Below are positions 1-7,979 of a DNA stretch of 64,000 nt, piece after piece (within the stretch, counting starts at the first letter, position 1; each line of letters begins with the position of its first letter). Position numbers and translations under genes: made by a program. The notes below the pieces were generated by a model. That model saw only the letters and a list, made by a program, of their open reading frames with translations, was not told the DNA's origin and searched no databases. The DNA is from Burkholderia sp. Bp9142 (GTDB lineage: Bacteria > Pseudomonadota > Gammaproteobacteria > Burkholderiales > Burkholderiaceae), in the NCBI RefSeq assembly GCF_003853415.1, contig NZ_QTPP01000002.1, positions 1 through 64,000 on the forward strand, given 5' to 3'.

Positions 1-465
1 ACCAACCTGATGGCCGGCCTGATCGAGACGCTCGCGATGGCGCCGTACCACGGCCGCGCGGACATGCCGGAAATCGCTCGCACGCTGCATCTGGAGGTGG
101 ACGAGCTGTTTCCGATCGCGGAAGTGCTGCAGTTCCTCGGGTTTGCCGACGTGCGGGAGGGCGACGTGTTCCTGACGCCGCCTGCGCGCGTGTTCGCGGA
201 ATTCGGTACGCAGGAGCGCAAGCTGATGTTCGCCGATCATCTGCTGAAGCACGTGCCGCTCGCCGCACGGATCAAGAAGGTGCTGAACGAGCGCCCGGGC
301 CATCGCGCGCCGCGCGTGCGTTTCGAGCAGGAGCTGGAGGATTTTCTGTCGGACGGCGCGGCCGAGGAAACGCTCGACGCGGTGATCGACTGGGGCCGTT
401 ACGGAGAAGTCTTTTCGTACAACGACAAGACGGAAGTGTTCAGTCTTGAGGATGTCGAGTCGTAA
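1..465 (+). CDS. ABC transporter ATPase, C-terminal AAA-associated domain (5' truncated)
   Basis: The reading frame is open from the first base, so the gene begins before the window; 154 codons are visible. The visible protein contains no Walker A, signature or Walker B motif. It resembles the AAA-associated C-terminal domain found on some nitrate/sulfonate/taurine-type ABC ATPases, with an ADMPEIARTLHLEVDEL winged-helix-like start, an FLTPPARVFAE stretch and the ending FSYNDKTEVFSLEDVES. In that family the domain follows the nucleotide-binding domain and probably has a regulatory role. The family call rests on remembered sequence patterns. The transported substrate cannot be judged without the upstream permease and binding-protein genes. 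Confidence 0.7.
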   Translation, partial: TNLMAGLIETLAMAPYHGRADMPEIARTLHLEVDELFPIAEVLQFLGFADVREGDVFLTPPARVFAEFGTQERKLMFADHLLKHVPLAARIKKVLNERPGHRAPRVRFEQELEDFLSDGAAEETLDAVIDWGRYGEVFSYNDKTEVFSLEDVES

Positions 466-1216
466 AGTCCGGGAGTAGATACATAGGGCGCGACGTCCAT
501 CCGTCATCGATGTCGCGCCGACGTCGGAGCCTGCTGCACAGCGCCGGCGGCGCTGCCGACGAGTCCGGCCGTGAAGGTGCCGGACAGCCTCCGAATAGTT
601 GTTCGACCAGATCGGCAACGAACCCGAACGTCATTCTGGCTTCGGCGCAACGCCATGCCATGTCGGACATCTGATCGTTCTGCCGGTCTGCCGGTCCCGG
701 TTAATCATCTCAAAAAATAGCGAGATCGAATCGCGACGATCGCGTGACAATTTTCTACATTGTTTGATTCGATTATTTTCCGGATTAATGGACCGGTATT
801 GCAACGAGGTGCGCGGATTTAAATGATGTTTTATTGAATTCGTCTCGATCGCTCAATAACTCGAATTTCAGAGGGATTGATTTTCCGTGATGAGGAGTGG
901 CACTGGAGGCGGATGCCATGCACCTATAGGATATGAGGCCTGCGGACACGTTGCCCCTTCCAAGGATTCAGCTCTATCGATGCCTTGAAAGGAGAGATGC
1001 TGAGATGGTCCAGGGCGAGAGAAATAAAAATAGAGTTAATTAAATGCGGCCCGATGTTTTGGGCATATCTTAAAAATAACGGATTATCAGGTCTGGGGCG
1101 GCGTGTGTTCATTTTCGTGAGCATATGCTTCACTGGCGAGAGCGTAGTGGCACTGCGTCCCCGATTGCATGAGTGGGCGAACGTGCCGGTTTCCAACCTC
1201 TCGTTCAATAGCAGCC
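466..1216. other. Intergenic stretch of about 750 bp at the left edge of the T6SS island
   Basis: I see no convincing gene here. Short frames exist, but they lack family resemblance and Shine-Dalgarno support. Base composition becomes clearly AT-richer from about 690 to 1100 than in the flanking genes. The stretch probably holds the vgrG promoter and may include degraded DNA at the boundary of an acquired island. I found no terminal repeat or integrase. Confidence 0.5.
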
Positions 1217-3568
1217 ATGCGAACCATTCAGGATGTTCTGAAACACCCCAGTTCGGTCGTTACCCAGCCTCTGCATCTGGAGATCGCGACGCTGGACGCG
1301 TCGATCTCCGTTCTGTCGTTCGTCCTGACCGAGGAAATGAATACGCGATTCCTCGCGGACATCACCGTGACGTCGCAGGACAGACGGATCGACGGTGCGA
1401 CGATCGTCGGTCGGCCGGCGATTTTCACGATCGAGGAACACGCGTCCGTGCCGTCGATGGCGGGGTTGATCGATCCCGTTCAGCATGCGGCGCGTACCGT
1501 GCATGGCGTAGTAACGCGATGGACTCGCGTCAAAACGTCTCGCGACGAGGCGACCTATCAGTTACACCTGAAGCCGCGTCTCTCGCTGCTCGAAGAGGTG
1601 CACGATTCGGCCGTATTTCTGGACAAGTCGTTTCGCGAACTACTGACCGACGTGATCGTCGATCGCAATCTGTTCCAATCCTTCGATATCGAGTTCGAGC
1701 TGGAAGGGCTCGACGGGAAGCTGGAACAAACCGTGATGTACGAAGAGACAGTCGCGAACTTCATCGATCGGCATTGCCGGCGCGCGGGGATCTATTACTA
1801 CTTCAAGCAGGCCAAGAAGGAGGACGGTCCGCAACGCGACACGTTGGTGTTCGGCAATACGCCGCGCGGTTATATGCGAGCGCTCGATGTGCCGTTGCTG
1901 CCGCATTCTGGTCTGGCGAGCTGGCACGAGGCGATTCTGACGCTGGAAGTCACGCGTGCGCTCGTGCCGCAGAAGGTGCGCGAATGGGATCACAACTATC
2001 GCGTACCCGACGACCCACTGCAGGTCGAATCGGTCGTGCCCGATGACGACCGCTCGGTGTATGGGAGCGTGAACCACAGCATCGAGCATTTCCATTCGGT
2101 CGAAGAAGGGCAGGCGCTGGCTGACGCGCGGCGTGACGAACTGCTTGCGCGGCAGATGCGGCTCGCGGGCACGAGTAACGTAATTGGCATGACGCCCGGC
2201 ATGGTGGTGCGGATCACCAATGACGTGGTGCCGGAGGCGCCGCACGGGATGGTGATTACGCGGCTCGTCACGACGGGTAGCCGCAGCCAATCCGTGACCA
2301 ATACGTTCGAAGCGATCCCCGCGCACCAGACCTACCGGCCGGAATATGTTCCTGAAAGGCACTGGCGATGGGTCACCGGCATGCTGATCGGTGTGGTCGA
2401 GTCCGGCGATGACGAGCCGTACGCGTGGATGGACGAGTACGGCCGCTATCGCATCAGGCTTCTGTTCACCCGGCACAGCGGCAAGCGCGGCACGAACAGC
2501 ATGCCGTTGCGCCTCCTGCGTACGTCTGCGTCGTATCAAGGCGGCCTGCACATCCCTTTGCTGCCGCGGTCGGAAGTACGCGTCGTCGCGACTCAAGGAA
2601 ATTGCGATCGCCTGCTTATCGCAGGAGCCCTGCATGACCATGCGCGTCGGGACCTCGTGCATGGCAAGGAGGGCTGGTACAGCCGCGCCGTGTTCCGCTC
2701 GCCATTGCTCGGCAACAAGCTGCGCTTCGAGGATCTGAAAGAACACGAGGGCATCCGGCTGGCGACGGTGTTCGGGCAGTCGTCGCTCAATATGGGCCAT
2801 CTGGTCGACCGTGAGAAGAACAAGCGCGGCGAGGGCTTCGAACTGACCACGCAGAACTGGGGCACGGTGCGCGCGCCAAAGGGGCTGTTCGTCTCGGCAG
2901 ACGCAGCCGGCGGGTCCGCGACGCAGCACCTCGATATGCCCGCCGCTGTTGCGCAACTCAAGGCTGCATTGCAGCGCGTAACGGATCTTGCGGCCGCGAC
3001 GACGCAGGTCAAGGCCGAGCCTGCTGACCGCGCGACGCAGGCGGCGCTGCTCGACAGCCTGAATCAGCTTCGCGACGCGGGGCTGCTTGCCAGTGCCCCC
3101 GGCGGCATGGCGTTCGTGACATCGAAATCGGCGCAGCACTCGGCGGGCGAGAACGTGATCATCACCGCGGGCCGGGATATGGACGTGAGCGTCGTCAGGC
3201 GCCTGCGCATGGTGGCCGGTGATCTGATCTCGCTGTGTGCGCACAAGCTTGGCATCAAGATTTTCTCGAAAGGGAAAATCGAGTTGCAAGCACAACGTGC
3301 TCCGATGGATCTCTTCTCCGACGAGCAATTGCACGTGTCGAGCGCCAACGCGAATGTGCTCGTGAATGCCAAGACAAGGGCGATGGTGACCAGCGGCGGC
3401 GCGTCGATGACCATCGAGAACGGCAATGTCGTATTCAACTGTCCGGGTGAATTCCGTATCAGAGCGGCTTCGTTCACGTTCGAAGGGCCCGGCAATACGT
3501 CCATCCACTTGCCGCAACTGCCGGTGAGTGACTACCAGCCCAGCGTCAAATACAGCCACACACAGTAA
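1217..3568 (+). CDS. vgrG: Type VI secretion spike protein VgrG
   Basis: VgrG trimers cap the Hcp tube of the type VI secretion system and carry effectors. The 783-residue product opens with a gp27-like beta-rich region (LHLEIATLDASISVLSF onward), passes through a gp5 OB-fold-type region around residues 380-480, and ends in a DUF2345-like extension containing AGRDMDVSVVRRLRMVAGD and KGKIELQAQ. No separate catalytic domain follows, so toxicity is probably supplied by the downstream effector. The start is uncertain: an ATG at 1169 would add 16 unconvincing residues, so I prefer 1217, although neither has a strong ribosome binding site. The effector gene begins 5 bases after the stop, which implies co-transcription. 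Confidence 0.9.
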   Translation: MRTIQDVLKHPSSVVTQPLHLEIATLDASISVLSFVLTEEMNTRFLADITVTSQDRRIDGATIVGRPAIFTIEEHASVPSMAGLIDPVQHAARTVHGVVTRWTRVKTSRDEATYQLHLKPRLSLLEEVHDSAVFLDKSFRELLTDVIVDRNLFQSFDIEFELEGLDGKLEQTVMYEETVANFIDRHCRRAGIYYYFKQAKKEDGPQRDTLVFGNTPRGYMRALDVPLLPHSGLASWHEAILTLEVTRALVPQKVREWDHNYRVPDDPLQVESVVPDDDRSVYGSVNHSIEHFHSVEEGQALADARRDELLARQMRLAGTSNVIGMTPGMVVRITNDVVPEAPHGMVITRLVTTGSRSQSVTNTFEAIPAHQTYRPEYVPERHWRWVTGMLIGVVESGDDEPYAWMDEYGRYRIRLLFTRHSGKRGTNSMPLRLLRTSASYQGGLHIPLLPRSEVRVVATQGNCDRLLIAGALHDHARRDLVHGKEGWYSRAVFRSPLLGNKLRFEDLKEHEGIRLATVFGQSSLNMGHLVDREKNKRGEGFELTTQNWGTVRAPKGLFVSADAAGGSATQHLDMPAAVAQLKAALQRVTDLAAATTQVKAEPADRATQAALLDSLNQLRDAGLLASAPGGMAFVTSKSAQHSAGENVIITAGRDMDVSVVRRLRMVAGDLISLCAHKLGIKIFSKGKIELQAQRAPMDLFSDEQLHVSSANANVLVNAKTRAMVTSGGASMTIENGNVVFNCPGEFRIRAASFTFEGPGNTSIHLPQLPVSDYQPSVKYSHTQ

Positions 3569-3573
3569 CGATC

Positions 3574-5895
3574 ATGATCATCAGCCCTCCGTTTCTGCCC
3601 GAAGCCGGTCTCGCGGCCCCGACCGGGACGAACCCCGATCCGATGATGGATGCAGTAGACAAGTTCGAATGTGACCACGGCGTCTATCCGATTGCCTTTG
3701 ATCGGCGCTGGCACTGCGGTGTGCATCTTCAGCCCGATACGAAGGGTAAGGTGCGCGCGATTGCGGACGGCGAGGTCGTTGCCTATCGCGTCTGTCAGCA
3801 TGGGGTTGACGGCGGCGTGAGCCACACGGGTTTTGTGTTGCTCAAGCATACGACCGAGACTGGGGAAGGCCGCATGCTGACCTTCTATTCGCTCTATATG
3901 CATCTGATGCCGCTGGCGGAGTATCTGCAGCACAGTGCGAACGCCAAGGACATGCCCGAGTTCCTGCGCATGCCGACCGGTTCGGTGAACAAGGGGCAGG
4001 TGACGCCGGCGGTCTCCGGGGAGGGCAAGAAGGTCCGGCGCAAGGACGTGTTGGGGTGGCGTGGCGAGTATGAGGGCATGCCGCATTTGCATTTCGAAAT
4101 CTTCATGTTGCCGGCGGATTTCGATGCGTATTTCGGGCGTACGCAACTGGGTAACAGTACGCCCACCCCGCCAACCGGAACGGACTGGTGGGGGCATGCG
4201 TATTTTGTCATTCCGGCAGGCAGCAGGTTTCGCCGTTTGCCTGAGAAGGCCGATGCCCGCAACAAGTTGCATGGGATTGAATTCAAGCCAGGTCAAGAGG
4301 GCTCAAATCCCCTGCCGTTGCTCGTTGAGAGCTACTTCAGCGTCGGCTCGAAATACACAATTGTCTGGAGCCTGGCGCATGACGGCACTCGCACGCTGCT
4401 CACACCGCAACCCGTCGAGGAAAAGGATTACGAATACGACCTGTACAAGCGTGCAACGGCGCTTTATCCGTCTTGTCCCAGCGACGGCTACGAGCTGCTG
4501 CGCTTTGGCCGCATCCTGTCCCCGTCCCAAACTCTGGCGGCAGATGCGCGCGCGACGTGGATGCAGGTCAACTGGGCGGCAGACAAGGTTGGCTACATCG
4601 ATATCAATGATTCAAGCATCCACAAGTTCTCCGATGCGGACTTCCTGTCTTCCGTGGGTTGGCAGAAAGTCAGTGAGGGCAATACGCCGTTCAGCAGTGA
4701 CGGACTGTGCGATGTGGATGCGCTGAAGAAGATGCTCAACGATGCTGCTTCGCACGAAGTGCCAGCGGTGACCGGGGAGGCGCCGGAAGCTCGCAAGATC
4801 AGAGCGCTGTCGACTGCCCCGGTACGGCGGCAGTTGCGCGGCCTTGTCTGTCACGCACCGAGTGAGTGGGATAGTACGAACAACGAGGGACGCTATGCGA
4901 GGCTGCTCGATGAGGGCGGCTTTTACCACGGTAATGAGAAGGGCTACAAGGATTTCTTGAAGTACCTGAAGGAAGTTCAGTTTTGGGACAAAACGGGGCT
5001 TTCGGCGGGGCAGAAGCTGTGGTTTTTTCATCCGCTTGCGTTTGTCAGGCATTTTAGAAAATCAACATGGTTTAGCAAAGAAGAACTTGCATTGATTTAT
5101 TCGGATAGTCATATGTCTGCCGAGGCGGGTGCTACCCGGGAAAAGTACAGAAAATCCCTGAATTTTTCGCTGAGGAAATATGGATTGGTGAATTATTTGA
5201 GGCAATCTCATTTTTTGGGCCAAGGTGCGGTGGAGTCAAAATTTCTATGTGGTATGCAGGAATCGAGTATGGTAGGTAAGGTGACAGAGGTTGCAATTTA
5301 TGGGGATCGCATAAATCCAATATCGGTAAAGTCCGAAAAAGATCTTGGGCATTGGTATGGGGAAATTCCCTCCGAAGAGGATCCATACTTTAGATTGACT
5401 AAGTACAGTTCAAAAGGCGGTCTCATAGCCTCATCGTATGATTGGCGATTTGGAAACTGTGATAAAGAGGATTCTCAAAAATTTCGTGGCCGTGGATTTA
5501 AGCAGCTTACATTTCGCAGTAGTTACTCGGATTATTGGTTGTATCGAGGCTGGATTCAGCAGTCGAGTTTTACTATTGCATGGTGGACTGATCCTCAATA
5601 TGCGTCTAAAAATCGCGCGCTGATGAAGAAAATTCCTGCCCGTATTAATAATCCTCAAATTGTTGCCACCGAGCCGGAAAATTGCTTGGATTCCGGTGCT
5701 TGGTATATAACCTATCTCAGATCGAAGGTTGTTCGCGCCATTGATCAGGATAGTGTTTGTATGCCGAGAACGCCGGCTGAGCGCGTGAGAGAGGAGGCAA
5801 TAATAAAAAATATTACTAGAGGAATCAACGGGGGGCTGGCAGGGATTGGTGATCGAATAAAATATACTCGAATGATCAAGGAGATTCTTCTTTGA
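3574..5895 (+). CDS. Putative T6SS effector: M23-like peptidase plus GH19-like muramidase/chitinase domain
   Basis: This 773-residue protein is encoded directly after vgrG and has no signal peptide, as expected for a VgrG-loaded cargo. Residues about 20-190 look like an M23 (LytM/lysostaphin-type) metallopeptidase: WHCGVHL at H47-H51, then ADGEVVAYR, then HLH at 171-173. The usual Asp of the HxxxD zinc motif is His51 here. The middle (about 200-400) is beta-rich and could bind cell wall. The C-terminal part resembles GH19 chitinase/lysozyme enzymes: FLGQGAVES with candidate catalytic Glu554, and FRGRGFKQLTF with RGRG at 638-641. The predicted target is peptidoglycan, cut in peptide and glycan. 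From about position 5050 codon use becomes AT-rich, suggesting a swapped C-terminal toxin module. Activity of either domain is inference. Confidence 0.72.
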   Translation: MIISPPFLPEAGLAAPTGTNPDPMMDAVDKFECDHGVYPIAFDRRWHCGVHLQPDTKGKVRAIADGEVVAYRVCQHGVDGGVSHTGFVLLKHTTETGEGRMLTFYSLYMHLMPLAEYLQHSANAKDMPEFLRMPTGSVNKGQVTPAVSGEGKKVRRKDVLGWRGEYEGMPHLHFEIFMLPADFDAYFGRTQLGNSTPTPPTGTDWWGHAYFVIPAGSRFRRLPEKADARNKLHGIEFKPGQEGSNPLPLLVESYFSVGSKYTIVWSLAHDGTRTLLTPQPVEEKDYEYDLYKRATALYPSCPSDGYELLRFGRILSPSQTLAADARATWMQVNWAADKVGYIDINDSSIHKFSDADFLSSVGWQKVSEGNTPFSSDGLCDVDALKKMLNDAASHEVPAVTGEAPEARKIRALSTAPVRRQLRGLVCHAPSEWDSTNNEGRYARLLDEGGFYHGNEKGYKDFLKYLKEVQFWDKTGLSAGQKLWFFHPLAFVRHFRKSTWFSKEELALIYSDSHMSAEAGATREKYRKSLNFSLRKYGLVNYLRQSHFLGQGAVESKFLCGMQESSMVGKVTEVAIYGDRINPISVKSEKDLGHWYGEIPSEEDPYFRLTKYSSKGGLIASSYDWRFGNCDKEDSQKFRGRGFKQLTFRSSYSDYWLYRGWIQQSSFTIAWWTDPQYASKNRALMKKIPARINNPQIVATEPENCLDSGAWYITYLRSKVVRAIDQDSVCMPRTPAERVREEAIIKNITRGINGGLAGIGDRIKYTRMIKEILL
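5878..5883 (+). promoter_or_regulatory. Shine-Dalgarno AAGGAG that selects a TTG start
   Basis: AAGGAG lies inside the last codons of the effector gene, 8 bases before TTG at 5892. The TTG overlaps the effector stop as TTGA. This supports translational coupling of effector and downstream protein, and decides against the later ATG at 5910. Confidence 0.7.
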
Positions 5896-6515
5896 AACTG
5901 AAAGTTCTCATGTTTGTTGGGCTCCTGGCTGCCTCAACTTTGAGTTGGTGTCGGGTCACTGCCGTTCCAAATGAGGGGGAGTATTTTAATTTATCTGTGC
6001 GTACGCCGGCGGGTAATTTTGATTGCTTAGTCGACAAAGATCCCGTAGAGCCTACACTGAGTTCCGATGGAAGCGCAGTTATCTTGGCTGGCACTGATTA
6101 CATTCCTGTCAATGACTTAAATAATTGCAAGAATGGTGCGCCCGTTCATTCGCGGCGTGCAGCTCCGCATGTGAGCTTCCTGTCGGATATAAATATTAAG
6201 GCCGGGATTTATGCATCAATGGTTCCGATTACTGTTTCTCCTCTGAGTTTTGTGGCGGTTGTTGGAAGGATTGGGAGTGATAGGGGGTTGGTAGAAGTGC
6301 CAGGTTTCTACAGAGTTACTGCAAGCAAGTCAAAATTGAAAGAAGAGGCATCGTCGAATATGAACCCCGTTATATCGCTTGATGGAAGGTATGTGTCGTT
6401 GGGTCGGTATCGATGCGAGATAGACTCAAAAAACGACATCATTGAAATAAAGACTGGGAAATTGATTGGGGTTGATGGTGTGGCATGCGTTCGATTGTTC
6501 AATTGGAATAAATAA
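5892..6515 (+). CDS. Exported protein of unknown family, candidate T6SS immunity protein 1
   Basis: The 207-residue product begins with a signal peptide (MKLKVLMFVGLLAASTLSWC), so it should act in the periplasm, where a peptidoglycan-cleaving effector would be neutralised. I recognise no family. Four cysteines after the signal (in FDCLVD, NNCKNG, YRCEID and VACVRL) could form two disulfides. The TTG start overlaps the effector stop by 4 bases and has an ideal ribosome binding site. The gene is strikingly AT-rich for this chromosome, like its two downstream neighbours, which points to horizontal acquisition with the effector's C-terminal half. The immunity role is inferred from position and export only. 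Confidence 0.6.
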   Translation: MKLKVLMFVGLLAASTLSWCRVTAVPNEGEYFNLSVRTPAGNFDCLVDKDPVEPTLSSDGSAVILAGTDYIPVNDLNNCKNGAPVHSRRAAPHVSFLSDINIKAGIYASMVPITVSPLSFVAVVGRIGSDRGLVEVPGFYRVTASKSKLKEEASSNMNPVISLDGRYVSLGRYRCEIDSKNDIIEIKTGKLIGVDGVACVRLFNWNK

Positions 6516-6554
6516 TTTGATCGCGCGCTGATTTTTTTGTTGTGGGTGATGGGT

Positions 6555-7166
6555 ATGATTAAGCGACTTTTATGTGGTGCGTTTTTAATTCTGATCGGCT
6601 GTACTTGCGTCGCATCTCCTTTGCATGCAAGGAAGGTTGTGTTGAATAATGGGGTCAAGGTGGATTTGCCGATTTATGAAAACAAGCGAATCGATTCGGA
6701 TGGTTCTGTGTGTGTGGACGTGAGTCGCTTGAGGGTAACTGCGACCATATGCTTGCATGGAAAGTCTACCGATGATGTTGTCTGGAATAATGGGTTTATC
6801 AAATATAGAAACCTTCCTGCAGAGGGTTTAAGGCGAGTTCCTTTGTTGCCCGACGATGCCTTTGTATACGTAGAAGGCGGGTATAACGTTCTTTATCCGG
6901 CAAGAAAGAAGATGATTGGCGACTTCGTTACATATGACGCCGACAATGTGCTTTGTAAAGTCGATTCGAATGATGGGGAGAGGCCAGCAATTTGTTACGC
7001 TGCTGCATTGGTTTCAGTGAAAAGCCCGGGCGAGAATCCTGTGATTTTCGTTTCTGCAATTATTGAGCAACCACCCACCCCTGGCGGGAGGCTCAGTGAA
7101 AAGGCGGAGAATAAGGTGAGGGCGATCAATGCAATAATTAAGTCAATAAAATTGATGGGTAACTGA
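6555..7166 (+). CDS. Predicted lipoprotein of unknown family, candidate T6SS immunity protein 2
   Basis: Starting at the ATG at 6555, the product is 203 residues with a lipoprotein signal (MIKRLLCGAFLILIGCTC; lipobox LIGC). An upstream in-frame start at 6537 would place residues before the signal peptide and is less likely. The mature part contains paired-cysteine regions (SVCVDVSRL, ATICLHG, VLCKVDS, AICYAA) and a conserved-looking stretch PPTPGGRLSEKAENKVRAINAIIKSIK near the end. That stretch resembles the tail of some bacterial immunity-like lipoproteins, but I cannot name the family. The gene lies 39 bases after its neighbour, on the same strand, and shares its low GC content. Confidence 0.6.
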   Translation: MIKRLLCGAFLILIGCTCVASPLHARKVVLNNGVKVDLPIYENKRIDSDGSVCVDVSRLRVTATICLHGKSTDDVVWNNGFIKYRNLPAEGLRRVPLLPDDAFVYVEGGYNVLYPARKKMIGDFVTYDADNVLCKVDSNDGERPAICYAAALVSVKSPGENPVIFVSAIIEQPPTPGGRLSEKAENKVRAINAIIKSIKLMGN

Positions 7167-7223
7167 TGTAATTGTCGGAGTGGTGTGTTGTTATAAGTGG
7201 GGTGTGTTTGGTTTGCGGTGTTT

Positions 7224-7688
7224 ATGAGTATTTTTAGGGGTTTGGTGGCGGTTGCGATGCTGGCGATATCATTTTTTTCGCATGCTGCTGACTTTTCAAA
7301 AAAATTTTCCCCATCTCCTGGGGCTATCGCGGTGGTGGGAATTGAGGGTGGAAAATTGGATTGGAGGTTATCTGGAAAGAACGGCGTTAGACGCGGGGAG
7401 GTGAATTTCGACACAGAAAAACCGTTAATTATAAAAATTGGTAGTTATGATTTTAGTGGGCGTCTTGGTTTTTGGGTGTCGCACGCAGACGACGGGAAGG
7501 GGGTGTATCAAGTCGATCGGGTTTTTACATTTTCTCCTTCTTATAATGGATTTGTGGAAAGATTTCCGTCATGTGGTGATGAGTTTGTTAACCTTAGGGT
7601 GGATAAAAAGAGGCGTTGTCTGATGAGCACTTATTGGGATCGGAATATTCCTAAAACATGTGTTACTAGGTTGTCGATTGAAGAGTAA
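7224..7688 (+). CDS. Exported protein resembling XAC2610-type lysozyme inhibitors, candidate T6SS immunity protein 3
   Basis: From the ATG at 7224 the product is 154 residues, with a clear Sec signal peptide ending SHA-ADF. The region GSYDFSGRLGFWVSHADDGKG, then VFTFSPSYNGFVERFP and LRVDKKRRCLMSTYWD, follows the layout I recall for XAC2610-related proteins: a DxNFDG-like turn, a field-like YxFxPxxxxF segment, then a basic VDxxxxxL segment. In Xanthomonas, XAC2610 is the immunity protein for a GH19-bearing secreted effector, which would match the GH19-like domain encoded upstream here. The similarity is from memory and needs a profile search. The gene is AT-rich, 57 bases after its neighbour. 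Confidence 0.55.
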   Translation: MSIFRGLVAVAMLAISFFSHAADFSKKFSPSPGAIAVVGIEGGKLDWRLSGKNGVRRGEVNFDTEKPLIIKIGSYDFSGRLGFWVSHADDGKGVYQVDRVFTFSPSYNGFVERFPSCGDEFVNLRVDKKRRCLMSTYWDRNIPKTCVTRLSIEE

Positions 7689-7712
7689 GGGCTACTTGAT
7701 TTAAGTGAAAAC

Positions 7713-7979
7713 ATGCATAAAAAATCTCCGATCCGAAAAGGCGACGCGCTCGAACACGGCGGCGAGGTCGCCGGTGGCTCGCCGTGGACGATCTTCATGG
7801 GCAAGCCGCTTGCCCGCAAGGGTGATGATGCGACTTGCGACCTGCATGGACCTACCGTCATCGACGAAGGCGCCGACAAGTTCCCCGATCGCGACAACAA
7901 GCCATTCGCGCTTGATGGTCATCGCTGCGCATGTGCCTGTCGGTTGGTCTCGTCGCTGCCGAACGTCCACTTCGAATAA
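7713..7979 (+). CDS. PAAR-domain T6SS spike-tip protein
   Basis: PAAR proteins form the sharp tip that sits on the VgrG trimer. This 88-residue protein shows the short glycine/aspartate repeats of the fold: PIRKGDALEHGGEV, KPLARKGDDATCDLHGPTVIDEGADKF, and a C-terminal DGHRCACACRLVSSLP strand with closely spaced cysteines. No toxin domain is fused. GC content returns to the chromosomal level at this gene, so it marks the end of the AT-rich cassette. Its stop codon overlaps the next ATG by one base (TAATG). Confidence 0.85.
   Translation: MHKKSPIRKGDALEHGGEVAGGSPWTIFMGKPLARKGDDATCDLHGPTVIDEGADKFPDRDNKPFALDGHRCACACRLVSSLPNVHFE

Noticed and set aside
1640-3559. Long minus-strand open frame (about 639 codons) opposite vgrG
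   Set aside because: It is arginine/histidine-rich, shows no family resemblance, and mirrors the vgrG codons, as GC-rich antisense frames do.
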